In this document: positions 32,188 through 41,368 of the stretch, one piece after another
Position numbering within the stretch: position 1 is the first letter of the stretch
How the letters are laid out: each line of letters opens with the position of its first letter
Assembly: GCF_000426865.1 (NCBI RefSeq)
Contig: NZ_AUGE01000024.1
Span: 1 to 64,000 of the forward strand
DNA length: 64,000 nucleotides
Direction of reading: 5' to 3'
Origin: Citrifermentans bremense R1
GTDB taxonomy: Bacteria; Desulfobacterota; Desulfuromonadia; Geobacterales; Geobacteraceae
The notes under the pieces: model-generated
Told to the model about the DNA's origin: nothing
The model's input: the letters and a program-made list of their open reading frames with translations, nothing else
Database searches by the model: none
Position numbers and translations under genes: made by a program

Positions 32188-32753
32188 CCTCCGCAGCCAA
32201 TTTCAGCATCGCGCTCGTTCATTACCCGGTGTACGACAAGCACAAGGACGTGGTCGCCACCTCGGTGACCAACCTTGACATCCACGACATGTCGCGACTG
32301 ACCCGGACCTTCGGTCTGGACCGCTACTACATCGTGACCCCGGTTGAAGAGCAGCGAAAGCTCGTTGAAAAGATAAGAGAACACTGGCTTTCCGGTTGGG
32401 GATCAACCTACAACCCGAAGCGCAAGATGGCGCTCGAAACGCTGCAGATGGAAGCCTCGGTCGACACCGCCGTCGCCGACATCGAAAAGCGCACCGGCCG
32501 CAGGCCGAAGGTCGTCGTGACCGGTGCCACCGGCCGCGACAACAGCGTCAGCTTTGCAGATCTCAAGGCGCTCATCGACGCAGACCCGCAACAGCCCTTT
32601 TTGCTGCTGCTTGGGACCGGATGGGGGCTGATCGAGCAGGTCTTCAACAAGGGCGATCTGGTGCTGGAGCCGATCAGAGGGGCTGGAGAATACAACCACC
32701 TCTCGGTGCGCTCCGCGGCGTCGATCATGCTGGACCGGCTGTTCGGGCGGTAA
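32184..32753 (+). CDS. SPOUT-type RNA methyltransferase
   Basis: 189 residues from ATG 32184, overlapping trmD. The sequence [20 protein letters not shown], then [20 protein letters not shown], and a C-terminal knot-like [15 protein letters not shown] ... [20 protein letters not shown] fit the SPOUT RNA methyltransferase group regularly found between trmD and rplS in Deltaproteobacteria and some other phyla. Its RNA target is not known to me. Position implies a role in tRNA or rRNA modification. Confidence 0.85.
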   Translation: MTSAANFSIALVHYPVYDKHKDVVATSVTNLDIHDMSRLTRTFGLDRYYIVTPVEEQRKLVEKIREHWLSGWGSTYNPKRKMALETLQMEASVDTAVADIEKRTGRRPKVVVTGATGRDNSVSFADLKALIDADPQQPFLLLLGTGWGLIEQVFNKGDLVLEPIRGAGEYNHLSVRSAASIMLDRLFGR

Positions 32754-32894
32754 ATGAGTTTGTAGCAGGCCGGACCAAAGGTCGCGGCTCTACGAGAAGG
32801 GTAGGGAATAAGCGTAGCTAGGCGGAAACGGCGTAACAGCCATAGATTCTAAACTTGCAAGACTAGAGGTTAAAGATAAGGGAGGAAGTACCAA

Positions 32895-33251
32895 ATGAAC
32901 CAGATTGATGCTATTGAAATGGCGCAGATGAAGAAGAACATTCCCAAATTCATTCCTGGCGACACCATCAAGGTGCAGGTGAAAATCGTTGAGGGTGACA
33001 AGAGCCGTATCCAGGCTTTCCAGGGCGTATGCCTCGGCCGTCAGAACGGCGGGATCCGCGAGTCCTTCACCGTTCGCAAGATCTCCAACGGCGTCGGCGT
33101 GGAGAGGGTGTTCCCGCTGCACTCCCCGTCCATCGAGGCGATCGAAGTAGTGACCCGCGGCCAGGTCCGTCGCGCGAAGCTTTACTACCTGCGCAAGCTG
33201 CGCGGCAAGGCTTCCAGGATCAAAGAGCGGAAATACGTCGCCGGCCAATAA
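32895..33251 (+). CDS. rplS: 50S ribosomal protein L19
   Basis: 118 residues from ATG 32895 (GGGAGGAAG upstream). L19 signature: [57 protein letters not shown] and [19 protein letters not shown]19 lies at the 30S-50S interface. A strong terminator follows, ending the block. Confidence 0.98.
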   Translation: MNQIDAIEMAQMKKNIPKFIPGDTIKVQVKIVEGDKSRIQAFQGVCLGRQNGGIRESFTVRKISNGVGVERVFPLHSPSIEAIEVVTRGQVRRAKLYYLRKLRGKASRIKERKYVAGQ

Positions 33252-33271
33252 CAAGGCTCGCAGCACAAAGG

Positions 33272-33304
33272 GCCCCGGTCACGTCATGCGACCGGGGCTT
33301 TTTT
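33272..33304 (+). terminator. Rho-independent terminator after rplS
   Basis: Stem GCCCCGGTC (33272-33280) and GACCGGGGC (33290-33298), 9-base loop, then six T at 33299-33304. Confidence 0.95.
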
Positions 33305-33325
33305 ATTTAAACCCCCGAGAACCCG

Positions 33326-33449
33326 AAAACCATTAACAAGGAGCAAATCTGAGAACATCTGAGACCGCAGACCATTTTAGCGGTTCAGACTCTCTCAGGT
33401 TTTTGTTTTTGCTCAGATTTCCTCAGACGTTCTCCTTGTTAAAGGTTTT
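33326..33449. repeat. Family A inverted repeat pair before rnhB
   Basis: Forward arm 33326-33364 (AAAACCATTAACAAGGAGCA, then AATCTGAGAACATCTGAGA). Reverse arm 33411-33449 (GCTCAGATTTCCTCAGACGT, then TCTCCTTGTTAAAGGTTTT). It separates the rplS terminator from rnhB. Confidence 0.85.
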
Positions 33450-33475
33450 GCTTCTCAAGCTTTTACTGGAATGCC

Positions 33476-34168
33476 ATGACCGGTCTTTTTCCCGACAACC
33501 CGAAGTCGCCGATTGACCTGCTCGCACTCGAAGGGCAGGCGCTTCGTCGCGGCTACTTTCGGATAGCGGGGATCGATGAGGCCGGGCGTGGCCCACTGGC
33601 GGGGCCGGTCGTGGCCGCCGCAGTGATGCTGCCTGCCGGTCTGCTGCTCCCCGGGGTTAACGATTCCAAACAGCTTACTGAAGAAAAGAGGGAAGAGCTT
33701 TTCGACGTGATCCATCGCGAGGCGCTTGCGGTCGGCGTCGGCATCGGCGACCACGCCCTGGTCGACAGCATCAACATCCTGCAGGCGACCCTCAGCGCCA
33801 TGCGCGACGCGGTCCGCGCCCTGAGCATAACCCCCGGTTTCCTCCTCATCGACGGCATCTCCAACATCCCCATGAACATCCCGCAGCGTACGGTGAAAAA
33901 GGGAGACTCCCTGAGCCTCTCGATAGCGGCCGCCTCAATAATCGCCAAGGTCACCCGGGACCGGATGATGGTTGAGTACGACGCCCAGTACCCGGGCTAC
34001 GGCTTCGCCAGCCACAAGGGTTACGGCGCCGCGTCGCACCTGGCCGCCATCGCCGAACTGGGACCATGTCCCATCCATCGCAAAACCTTCAGCGGTGTCA
34101 AAGAGCATCTTCCTTCCCAGCCCGATAGTGACACTGCAGGGCCTTCCACTGGCTTATTCTCTTTCTGA
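33476..34168 (+). CDS. rnhB: Ribonuclease HII
   Basis: 230 residues from ATG 33476. RNase HII signature IAGIDEAGRGPLAGPVVAAA with the first catalytic Asp-Glu, GVNDSKQLTEEKREELF, LLIDGIS with the next Asp, and DSLSLSIAAASIIAKVTRDR. It cuts RNA-DNA hybrids and ribonucleotides in DNA. The last 20 residues after GVKEHLP are low-complexity. No ribosome binding site is obvious just before the start. Confidence 0.96.
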   Translation: MTGLFPDNPKSPIDLLALEGQALRRGYFRIAGIDEAGRGPLAGPVVAAAVMLPAGLLLPGVNDSKQLTEEKREELFDVIHREALAVGVGIGDHALVDSINILQATLSAMRDAVRALSITPGFLLIDGISNIPMNIPQRTVKKGDSLSLSIAAASIIAKVTRDRMMVEYDAQYPGYGFASHKGYGAASHLAAIAELGPCPIHRKTFSGVKEHLPSQPDSDTAGPSTGLFSF

Positions 34169-34273
34169 ACAGGAAGTGGTAAAAAGAATCCTTCGCTCAG
34201 TCATGTGCACTCTGAACTAGCTGCTACACTGTTGTGGTCTTTGCCGTAGAGCGACATTTCCTCAGAGGTGGCC

Positions 34274-34651
34274 ATGCCGGATAAGAGCAGCAACAGCTCT
34301 CTCGGCGGGATAGGTGAGTCTATTGCGGTCACCTTCCTGAAGGGGCAGGGCTTCAAGATAGTGGAGTGCAACTTCCGCAGCGTCTGCGGTGAGATCGACA
34401 TCATAGCCAGAGACGGGCGCACCCTTGTCTTTGTCGAGGTGAAGTGCCGCAAGAACTATAACTACGGCGTGCCTCAACTAGCGGTGACGCCGTTCAAACA
34501 GCGCCAGATCTCCAAGGCAGCGCTGGTTTGGCTTTCCAAGAAGAAACTCTTCGATGCGGAGGCGCGCTTCGACGTGGTGGCCATCGTGCTGCGCGAGCAC
34601 GAGTTGCCGGTAATAGAGCACATCAGAAACGCGTTCGAGTTGGCGTACTAG
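34274..34651 (+). CDS. yraN: YraN family (UPF0102) nuclease-like protein
   Basis: 125 residues from ATG 34274 (CAGAGG upstream; GTG 34268 is the alternative). The conserved sequence LGGIGESIAVTFLKGQGFKI, then CGEIDIIARDGRTLVFVEVK, carries the D-X(n)-E-X-K nuclease-like motif of the family (related to Holliday-junction resolvases). The role in bacteria is unclear. The gene usually follows rnhB, as here. Confidence 0.92.
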   Translation: MPDKSSNSSLGGIGESIAVTFLKGQGFKIVECNFRSVCGEIDIIARDGRTLVFVEVKCRKNYNYGVPQLAVTPFKQRQISKAALVWLSKKKLFDAEARFDVVAIVLREHELPVIEHIRNAFELAY

Positions 34652-34700
34652 ACGGTCGGACTGCCGTTTGGCGGGAATTTAATCGACAGGAGGAAGCGAG

Positions 34701-35141
34701 ATGCAGGCAGTAAACGTAATCTACCGGTTGGCAATTTCACTCTGGCTCGGGGGCGCGGCCCTCTTCACTTTCGTGCTCACCCCGATCTTGTTCCGCTCCG
34801 AGAGCCGGGACGTGGCGGGGCGCATCGTCGGCCTCTTCTTCCCCGGGTATTTCCGCTGGGGGCTCGCCTGCGGCGTCGTCGCCCTCATCTGCAGGGTCAT
34901 CATCTCCGGGAAATCCAATTTCGCAGCTGCCGCCATCATCGCGGCAATGCTGCTCCTCTCCTCGTTTCAGGCCTTCTACATCGAGCCGAAAGCGGCCGAA
35001 CTGAAGCGTAGAATCGTCTCCTTCGAGACCACCTCCAAGGACGACCCGCTGCGGCGCGAGTTCGCCAAACTCCATGGCGTCTCAGCCGTCTGCAACCTCT
35101 CGGTCATAGCCGGGGGAGTGGTGCTGGTGATCCTGCTTTAG
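34701..35141 (+). CDS. DUF4149 membrane protein
   Basis: 146 residues from ATG 34701 (AGGAGGAAG upstream). Four hydrophobic segments (about 7-27, 48-68, 73-92 and 126-146) with SLWLGGAALFTFVLTPILFR at the start and a charged loop before HGVSAVCNLSVIAGG. This is the DUF4149/TMEM205-like pattern. Function unknown. It lies between yraN and the NAD synthesis genes. Confidence 0.78.
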   Translation: MQAVNVIYRLAISLWLGGAALFTFVLTPILFRSESRDVAGRIVGLFFPGYFRWGLACGVVALICRVIISGKSNFAAAAIIAAMLLLSSFQAFYIEPKAAELKRRIVSFETTSKDDPLRREFAKLHGVSAVCNLSVIAGGVVLVILL

Positions 35142-35200
35142 CGGAGAAGGGCAGCGAAAGGGGATGCCGTTTCCAATGAAAACGCCTCTCCGGGGATTCT

Positions 35201-35235
35201 CTCAGATTTTAACCATGGCTAAGTGGTTTTAGCCA
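35201..35235. repeat. Partial family A unit with small hairpin
   Basis: CTCAGATTTTAACCATGGCT, then AAGTGGTTTTAGCCA. A lone, rearranged copy in which ATGGCT (about 35215-35220) can pair with AGCCAT (35231-35236). Confidence 0.55.
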
Positions 35236-35296
35236 TTGACGTTTGCAAAGACTCTCCCGCTGTGTTAGTAATGAGAAAAAAATTGCGGAGAAGCTC

Positions 35297-36148
35297 ATGG
35301 ATTTCACCGTTGCCCTGGCCCAGATCAAGCCGAAGCTAGGCTGCCTGGACGACAACCTGGCTCTCGTTGAGGCCGCCATTGAAAAGGGGATCGCCGCGGG
35401 GGCCGACCTGATCGTGTTCCCAGAACTTGCGCTTACCGGGTACTTCCTGAAGGACCTGGTCCCCGAGGTGGCGCTGCGTCTCGACGCCCCCCAGATAGAA
35501 AAACTGAAGACCCTGTCCAAGCGGATCTCCATCGCCATCGGCCTTGTCGAGGTCTCCTCCGATTTCCGGTTTTTCAACTCGGCCCTTTATCTGGAAGAAG
35601 GGGAAATCCGCCACGTGCACAGGAAGGTATATCTGCCGACCTACGGCCTGTTCGACGAGCAGCGCTACATGGCGCGCGGCGAGCGCTTCCGCGCCTTCGA
35701 CACCCGCTTCGGCCGGGTGGGGATGCTCATCTGCGAGGACATGTGGCACCTCTCGGCCCCCTACGTCCTCGCCATGGACGGCGCCATGACGCTCCTCTGC
35801 CTCTCTTCGAGCCCCGGACGCGGTGTGAGCGGCACCGAAGGTCTGGGGTCGGCCGCCGCGTGGCAGAAGCTAACCGCCACCACGGCCATGTTCCTCAACT
35901 GCCGCGTCTTCTACTGCAACCGCGTGGGGTACGAAGACGGCATCAACTTCTGGGGTGGCTCCGAGGCCATATCCCCTTCGGGTGAGGTTACCGCCCGGGG
36001 GGCGATCCTGGAGGAGGACCTGGTGCTCGCCAAGGTCGACGGCGGCGCGCTCAGGCGCGAGCGGATCTTTTCCCCGATGATGCGCGACGAGAACCTCGCC
36101 ATCACCGTGAAGGAACTCAAAAGAATCGACAGGGAGAAAGAGTACTGA
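35297..36148 (+). CDS. Nitrilase-superfamily amidase, probable glutaminase partner of NadE
   Basis: 283 residues from ATG 35297 (GCGGAG upstream); a start 54 bases earlier lacks a site. The nitrilase triad is visible: E43 in [11 protein letters not shown]110 in [17 protein letters not shown] and C146 in [10 protein letters not shown]. The sequence resembles the N-terminal glutaminase domain of glutamine-dependent NAD synthetases, in particular the [10 protein letters not shown]-like stretch. The next gene, nadE, is synthetase-only and overlaps it by one base (TGATG). I infer a split glutamine-dependent NAD synthetase. An independent amidase is the alternative. Confidence 0.85.
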   Translation: MDFTVALAQIKPKLGCLDDNLALVEAAIEKGIAAGADLIVFPELALTGYFLKDLVPEVALRLDAPQIEKLKTLSKRISIAIGLVEVSSDFRFFNSALYLEEGEIRHVHRKVYLPTYGLFDEQRYMARGERFRAFDTRFGRVGMLICEDMWHLSAPYVLAMDGAMTLLCLSSSPGRGVSGTEGLGSAAAWQKLTATTAMFLNCRVFYCNRVGYEDGINFWGGSEAISPSGEVTARGAILEEDLVLAKVDGGALRRERIFSPMMRDENLAITVKELKRIDREKEY

Positions 36149-36969
36149 TGGGTGCCCTAACCGTTAATACGGCGCTGTTGCGCCAGATCCTGGTCGGGTT
36201 CGTGCGCGACGAGGTTTGCAAGGTCGGACTGCGCAAGGGGGTTTTAGGGCTTTCCGGCGGGATCGATTCCGCGCTGGTCGCCTACATCGCCGCCGAGGCG
36301 CTGGGCCCGGAGAACGTCTACGCCTACTGCATGCCGTACCGCACCTCTAACCCGGAGAGCGAGGCACATGCCCGCCTGGTCGCCGACAGCCTCGGCATCA
36401 ACTTCAAGGTGATCGAGATCACCGGGATGGTGGACGCCTACTTCGACCTCTACCCCGAGGCGAGCAACATGAGGCGCGGCAACAAGATGGCGCGCGAGAG
36501 GATGACCATCCTCTACGACCACAGCGCCGAGGTGGCGGGACTGGTGCTCGGGACCAGCAACAAGACCGAGCTTCTGCTGGGGTACGGGACGCTACACGGC
36601 GACATGGCGAGCGCGCTCAACCCTATCGGCGACATCTATAAAAGCCAGGTGTGGGAGCTTTCCGAGGCGATGGGGGTGCCGCACGAGGTGATCGAGAAGA
36701 AGCCTTCGGCGGACCTGTGGGCCGGGCAGACCGACGAGCAGGAATTGGGCTTCACCTATCGCGACGCTGACGAGCTCCTCTACCGGATGGTGGACCAGCG
36801 CATGAGCCGCGAGGAGTTGATCGCGGCCGGCTTCGAGGCGCAGTTCATCGACAACGTGCACAGGAAGGTGCAGGGCTCCCATTTCAAGCGGCGTCTTCCC
36901 ATCATCGCCAAGGTTTCCAACCGCACCATCGACCGCGACTTCCGCTACGCCAGGGATTGGGGGAAATAA
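36148..36969 (+). CDS. nadE: NAD synthetase, synthetase domain only
   Basis: 273 residues from ATG 36148, overlapping the amidase stop. The ATP-pyrophosphatase P-loop is [20 protein letters not shown], followed by [38 protein letters not shown] and [19 protein letters not shown], then [13 protein letters not shown]. It forms NAD from deamido-NAD, ATP and ammonia. It lacks its own glutaminase domain; the adjacent nitrilase-like protein probably supplies ammonia from glutamine. Confidence 0.95.
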   Translation: MGALTVNTALLRQILVGFVRDEVCKVGLRKGVLGLSGGIDSALVAYIAAEALGPENVYAYCMPYRTSNPESEAHARLVADSLGINFKVIEITGMVDAYFDLYPEASNMRRGNKMARERMTILYDHSAEVAGLVLGTSNKTELLLGYGTLHGDMASALNPIGDIYKSQVWELSEAMGVPHEVIEKKPSADLWAGQTDEQELGFTYRDADELLYRMVDQRMSREELIAAGFEAQFIDNVHRKVQGSHFKRRLPIIAKVSNRTIDRDFRYARDWGK

Positions 36970-36974
36970 GGAGC

Positions 36975-37042
36975 CGTTCAACGTTCAACGTTCAACGTTA
37001 GAACCCTCAGGTTTTCCAAACGTTGAACGTTGAACGTTGAAC
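36975..37042. repeat. CGTTCAA repeat, inverted tandem arrays (family C)
   Basis: CCGTTCAACGTTCAACGTTC, continuing to 36999 (three TTCAACG units), then a 17-base spacer, then the complementary array AAACGTTGAACGTTGAACG at 37018-37042. Together they form a near-perfect hairpin directly before rsmI and immediately after nadE. Confidence 0.85.
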
Positions 37043-37056
37043 CGCCTTTTGCCGTT

Positions 37057-37887
37057 ATGTCCGGAACTCTCTACATCGTAGCCACGCCGATCGGCAACCT
37101 CGAGGACATCACCTTGCGCGCCCTGCGCATACTGAAGGAGGTGGACCTGGTCGCGGCCGAGGACACCCGCCACTCCAGGAAGCTCCTCACCCATTTCGGC
37201 ATTTCCAAGCCGCTCACCTCCTACTTCGACCATAACAAGGACCTGAAGGGGGACAAGATCCTGGACCGGCTCCGCGAGGGGGAGAGCGTTGCTCTCATCA
37301 CTGACGCCGGGACCCCTTGCATCTCGGATCCGGGCTACCAGCTGGTGCGCGACGCGGTCGCGGGGGGGATCTCCGTGGTCCCCATTCCCGGCGCCTGCGC
37401 GGCCGTCACCGCTCTCTCCGCATCGGGGCTTCCCACCGACTATTTCAGTTTCGCAGGGTTTCTTCCCAACAGGCAGGGGAAAAGGCGCGAGCGGCTGCAG
37501 TCGCTTGTCGCAGACAGGGCAGTGCTGATCTTCTACGAGTCGCCCAAGCGCCTGCTGGCGACTCTGCAGGACATGCTGGAAACCATGGGGGATCGCGAGG
37601 TCGTGGTGGCGCGCGAGCTTACCAAGATGTACGAGGAGTTCCTGCGCGGCAGGCTTTCGGCGCTGGTAACAGAGGTGCAGGGGAGGGAGATCCGAGGGGA
37701 GGTGGCGATCCTGGTCACCCCCGCGGAGGAGCCGGAGGCAACCGACGCCCCGGGGATGGAAGAGCTGCTGCAAAAGTATCTGTCTTCTGAAGAGATGACC
37801 CTGAAGGACGCCGTGAAGAGGGTGACCCTGGAGACGGGCCTCCACAAAAGCGAGGTCTATGCGGAAGCCCTGAGGATCAGGGGTTAG
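37057..37887 (+). CDS. rsmI: 16S rRNA (cytidine1402-2'-O)-methyltransferase RsmI
   Basis: 276 residues from ATG 37057. The alternative TTG at 37030 lies within the repeat array. Signatures: LYIVATPIGNLEDITLRALR, VAAEDTRHSRKLLTHFGI, ITDAGTPCISDPGYQLV, FLPNRQGKRRERLQSL and VVVARELTKMYEEFLRG. A tetrapyrrole-methylase-fold enzyme that 2'-O-methylates C1402 in 16S rRNA. No clear ribosome binding site is seen, and the repeat ends 15 bases before the start, so its translation signal may have been disturbed. It converges on csaA with one base between the stops. Confidence 0.95.
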   Translation: MSGTLYIVATPIGNLEDITLRALRILKEVDLVAAEDTRHSRKLLTHFGISKPLTSYFDHNKDLKGDKILDRLREGESVALITDAGTPCISDPGYQLVRDAVAGGISVVPIPGACAAVTALSASGLPTDYFSFAGFLPNRQGKRRERLQSLVADRAVLIFYESPKRLLATLQDMLETMGDREVVVARELTKMYEEFLRGRLSALVTEVQGREIRGEVAILVTPAEEPEATDAPGMEELLQKYLSSEEMTLKDAVKRVTLETGLHKSEVYAEALRIRG

Positions 37888-37888
37888 C

Positions 37889-38224
37889 TCAGCAGAGCCT
37901 GCTGCCGTTGGGGACGGGGCGCTCGGGGATAGCTAGAACTATGTCGCCGTTTTCATCGGCAAAGCCGGTGATGAGCACCTCGGAAAAGAAGCGCCCGATC
38001 TGTTTTCTCGGAAAGTTGCAGACACCGATCACCTGCTTTCCCACCAGTTCTTCCCTCTGGTAGTGCTTCGTGATCTGCGCGCTCGACCTCCGCACGCCTG
38101 CTTCGCCGAAATCCACCAGCAGCTTGTAGGCAGGCTTTCTCGCTTCAGGGAATTCCTCCACTTCCAGCACGGTCCCCACCCGCAGTTCCACTTTTTCGAA
38201 ATCGCCCCAGTTTATCTCGGCCAC
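37889..38224 (-). CDS. csaA: tRNA-binding protein, CsaA-like
   Basis: 111 residues from a GTG at 38224, with GGAGG eight bases upstream. The OB-fold tRNA-binding domain runs through the protein: VELRVGTVLEVEEFPEARKP, AYKLLVDFGEAGVRRSSAQI, GKQVIGVCNFPRKQIGRFFS and EVLITGFADENGDIVLAIPE. It matches CsaA/MetG-C-like proteins that bind tRNA and are linked to export chaperone activity. It starts two bases after the threonine aldolase stop. Confidence 0.93.
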   Translation of the reverse strand: MAEINWGDFEKVELRVGTVLEVEEFPEARKPAYKLLVDFGEAGVRRSSAQITKHYQREELVGKQVIGVCNFPRKQIGRFFSEVLITGFADENGDIVLAIPERPVPNGSRLC

Positions 38225-38225
38225 G

Positions 38226-39245
38226 TCACTTACCTCCTGCCGCGAAGAAGCCTTTGAAGGCGGCGACGGTGCGCTCCACGTCCGCGCTGGTAACGTCCAG
38301 GTGGGTAACTAGGCGGATCTGGTCGCCCCCGCCAAGGAGTATCCCTTCGGCGGCGAGAGTCTTGCGCAAACGGTCGGCGCTGCCGGCCGGGGGGGTGACG
38401 AAGAGGATGTTGGTGCGCGCCTGGCTCACCAGGAGTTCCTCGATGTGCCCAAGGCCCGCGGCCAGGAGTTCCGCGTTCTCGTGGTCCTCGGTCAGCCGCT
38501 GCAGGTTCTTCTCCAGTGCATGTATGCCGGCCGCGGCCAGAATGCCGGCCTGGCGCATGCCGCCGCCGGCTACCTTGCGCCAGCGGCGCGCGCGGCCGAT
38601 GAACTCCCGGCTGGCGCAAAGTACCGTGCCTGCGGGGGCGCCGAGTCCCTTGGAGAGGCAGACCGAGGCCGAGTCGAAATGGGCGGCGATGGTGGCGACG
38701 GGGACCCCCAGGTATGCGGCCGCGTTGAAGACCCGGGCCCCGTCAAGGTGCAGGGAAAGCCCGAGGCTTTGGGCAAGCTCCGCAGCCTTTGTCAGATAGT
38801 CGAGCGGCAACACTTTCCCCACCTGAGTGTTCTCGAGGCAGAGGAGCCTGGTGACGGGGTGATGGTAATCCGCAGGCTTCACTACGCGCCGCACCTTTTC
38901 GAGATCGAGTGTTCCGTCCTCTTCGAATTCGATCGGCTGCGGCTGTATCCCGCCGAAGATGGCGCCGCCTCCTCCCTCCCACCGGTAGATGTGCGCTTCC
39001 TGCCCGGCGATGTACTCGTCACCGCGCCCGCAGTGCGATAAGAGGGCGAGCAGGTTCCCCATGGTCCCCGTGGGGACGAAGAGCGCCGCCTCCTTCCCCA
39101 GCAACTCTGCCGCCATGGACTCCAGCCGGTTTACCGTCGGGTCCTCCCCGTAGACGTCGTCTCCGACCGGGGCATTCGCCATTTCCCGGCGCATCGCCTG
39201 CGACGGCGAAGTCACCGTGTCGCTTCTCAGATCTACCGTCTTCAT
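38226..39245 (-). CDS. ltaE: Low-specificity L-threonine aldolase
   Basis: 339 residues from the ATG at 39245. A fold-type I PLP enzyme: [74 protein letters not shown] (PLP-ring Asp) and the PLP-binding lysine in [18 protein letters not shown]. It cleaves threonine or allo-threonine to glycine and acetaldehyde. It precedes csaA on the same strand with a 1-base gap. Confidence 0.95.
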   Translation of the reverse strand: MKTVDLRSDTVTSPSQAMRREMANAPVGDDVYGEDPTVNRLESMAAELLGKEAALFVPTGTMGNLLALLSHCGRGDEYIAGQEAHIYRWEGGGGAIFGGIQPQPIEFEEDGTLDLEKVRRVVKPADYHHPVTRLLCLENTQVGKVLPLDYLTKAAELAQSLGLSLHLDGARVFNAAAYLGVPVATIAAHFDSASVCLSKGLGAPAGTVLCASREFIGRARRWRKVAGGGMRQAGILAAAGIHALEKNLQRLTEDHENAELLAAGLGHIEELLVSQARTNILFVTPPAGSADRLRKTLAAEGILLGGGDQIRLVTHLDVTSADVERTVAAFKGFFAAGGK

Positions 39246-39261
39246 CTGTTCCCCTATCTTG

Positions 39262-40854
39262 CTAACCTATGCTGCGGTACTTGTTTTCCCAGATCTTGTC
39301 CTTTACGGCGACGCTCACCCCGTGGTCGCCGTTGGCGGCAAGGTGCCTCAAGATCATGAAGGTGGTCTCCACCTCTTCCGGGCGCGCCAGGGCCAGCGCC
39401 ATCTCCTCGCCGGTGAATTCCCGGTTCGGTTGCCGCCTGAGCATCTCGAGGATTTCCCCCTGCAGTTTGAGCACGGCGCCGGCGGCCTTCTTCCCAGCCT
39501 CGACTCCCGGCTGGTGGTAGGCGTTAACGTTGATGAGCAAGGCGTACAGCCCCACTGCGCGCTCATAAAGGGCGATGAGGGCCCCGACGCTCTCGGGGGA
39601 GAGCTCGCGGACGGTGATAGTAACCGATTCCCGTCCCTTTTCATAGAGTGCGGATCGCGTTCCCTGGAAAAAGCCCGAGAGATAATCGCCGGAGGTCGCA
39701 CCCGGCTCCACTTTCATAGATGGGCCCTGGCGGTCCTTGAGCACCTCGATGAAGGTGACGAAGAAGTTGTGCACGCCTTCCCGCAGCTGCTGCACGTAGG
39801 CGTGCTGGTCGGTGGAACCCTTGTTGCCGTAAACGGCGATCCCCTGCAGTACCTCTTTCCCGTCGCGGTCCAACCCCTTGCCGAGGGATTCCATGATGAG
39901 TTGCTGCAGGTAGCGGGAGAACAAAAGCAGCCTGTCCTTGTAGGGAAGCAGCACCATGTCGCGGGCGCCTTTCCCCTGGGTGGCGTGGAACCAGGAGAGG
40001 GCCAGGAGGGCGGCGGGGTTTTCCCGTGTCACCCGGCAACGCGTTTTTTGGTCGCAGGCGCGCGCTCCGGCGAGCAACCTGTCCACATCGATGCCTTGCA
40101 AGGCTGCGGGGAGAAGCCCCACTGCGGACGTGACCGAGGTGCGCCCGCCGACCCAGTCCCACATGGGGAAGACCCCGAGCCAGCTTTCCCTGGATGCGGT
40201 CCCGTCCAACTCGCTGCCGCTGCCGGTTACAGCTACGGCATGACCGGCGAAATGCAGCCCGGCGCGTTCGAACGCCTGGCGCGCCTCCAGCATCCCGTTG
40301 CGGGTTTCTTTGGTGCCGCCGCTCTTGGATATGACCACTACCAGGGTCTGTTTCAGAGCGGTGCCGATCCCGGAGAGGACCTTGTCCATACCGTCCGGGT
40401 CGGTGTTGTCGAAGAACCAGATGCGCAGGAGATCCTTTGGCCCTCCCAGGCTGTCGGCGACGAACTGGGGCCCCAGCGCGGAGCCGCCGATACCGATGAT
40501 CAAGAGGTCGGTGAAGCGGTGGCCGTCGGGGGCGGCGATGTTCCCCCCATGCACTGAGGAGGCAAACGCCTTGATGGCGGCCAGCGTCGACGTTATCTCC
40601 TCGGCAAGGGGCGCCTCCGGCGCCAGTTCGGGAGCCCTGAGCCAGTAGTGCCCCACCATCCGGTTTTCGTCCGGGTTGGCGACGGCACCTTTTTCCAGCG
40701 CTTCCATCTCCTGGTAAGCCTGCTGCAGTCGCGGCTCCATCTCCTCCAGGAACCCCTCCGGGAAATCGATACGGCTGGTGTCGACGCTCAGCTCCAGTTC
40801 GGCGTCGTGGTAGAGCCGGTTCTTGTACCGCTCCCAAAGCTGCTGTGTCTGCAT
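39262..40854 (-). CDS. pgi: Glucose-6-phosphate isomerase
   Basis: 530 residues from the ATG at 40854, preceded by GGAGGGG; a longer reading to 40923 has no site and gives non-family sequence. GPI signatures: [50 protein letters not shown] (SIS motif), [16 protein letters not shown], and [20 protein letters not shown] near the active site (QQLREG). It interconverts glucose 6-phosphate and fructose 6-phosphate, feeding the glucan genes further right. A 16-base gap separates it from the downstream aldolase. Confidence 0.95.
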   Translation of the reverse strand: MQTQQLWERYKNRLYHDAELELSVDTSRIDFPEGFLEEMEPRLQQAYQEMEALEKGAVANPDENRMVGHYWLRAPELAPEAPLAEEITSTLAAIKAFASSVHGGNIAAPDGHRFTDLLIIGIGGSALGPQFVADSLGGPKDLLRIWFFDNTDPDGMDKVLSGIGTALKQTLVVVISKSGGTKETRNGMLEARQAFERAGLHFAGHAVAVTGSGSELDGTASRESWLGVFPMWDWVGGRTSVTSAVGLLPAALQGIDVDRLLAGARACDQKTRCRVTRENPAALLALSWFHATQGKGARDMVLLPYKDRLLLFSRYLQQLIMESLGKGLDRDGKEVLQGIAVYGNKGSTDQHAYVQQLREGVHNFFVTFIEVLKDRQGPSMKVEPGATSGDYLSGFFQGTRSALYEKGRESVTITVRELSPESVGALIALYERAVGLYALLINVNAYHQPGVEAGKKAAGAVLKLQGEILEMLRRQPNREFTGEEMALALARPEEVETTFMILRHLAANGDHGVSVAVKDKIWENKYRSIG

Positions 40855-41368
40855 GTCCCCTCCGCGGGCTTTTGTTAGGCTGCTGGCAGGTCGATTCTCA
40901 TGTGCGTCGGGGGATGATAGCATAGATTAGTTTTTATTCAAGTCTGCACAGCGGCGCTCGCCCGGAGAACATCGAAGGGGCGAACCTGTTGCGGAACGCG
41001 CAAAACGGGTGGCCGCGTGCCTTCGTGCGAGCCATTACGGTTCCCGGGACGGCCGGGAGGTGCCGTCTTCTTGTCTGTAAAAAGTCTCATTAGCAGTGGG
41101 GTGAATGGTGTCCATTAGAATGGCGGGTTTTGCACATGGAACAGCTGAATGTGCAAGGTATGAACACGCCGTAAGCGGGTCTTTGCTCCTTTTCTCGCCT
41201 GTCGTTTCGATAAAAACCAAATGGGACGGCAGTTTAGGCGCAAGAGCGGGCGGCGCGGACTTTGGTACGGCAGTTGTATCGGTTGAATCTACCGGCGGCA
41301 GCTGTGCCGGCTATGGACGCGGCATGGCTCGGTCCTGAACCGCTGGGGCGGGTACGCGGAGGTGGGGT
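40855..41368. other. 514-base intergenic region between pgi and the Fis-HTH gene
   Basis: No supported gene. A 77-codon frame at 41105-41338 has no ribosome binding site or recognisable sequence. The left edge holds the pgi promoter (minus strand). The rest shows no repeat family from this window and no clear riboswitch; GGAGGTGGGG at 41358-41367 is the binding site of the following gene. Confidence 0.55.
40914..40941 (-). promoter_or_regulatory. pgi promoter
   Basis: On the minus strand, TTGAAT (40941-40936) and TATCAT (40919-40914) with a 16-base spacer, about 60 bases before the pgi start codon. Confidence 0.5.

Noticed and set aside
41105-41338. 77-codon frame between pgi and the Fis-HTH gene
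   Set aside because: No binding site and no plausible folded product.
40924-41368. Possible c-di-GMP/cGAMP riboswitch before the Fis-HTH gene
   Set aside because: Geobacter-type genomes use such leaders, but I could not find the conserved GEMM core (GCAAAGCC with tetraloop receptor pairing).
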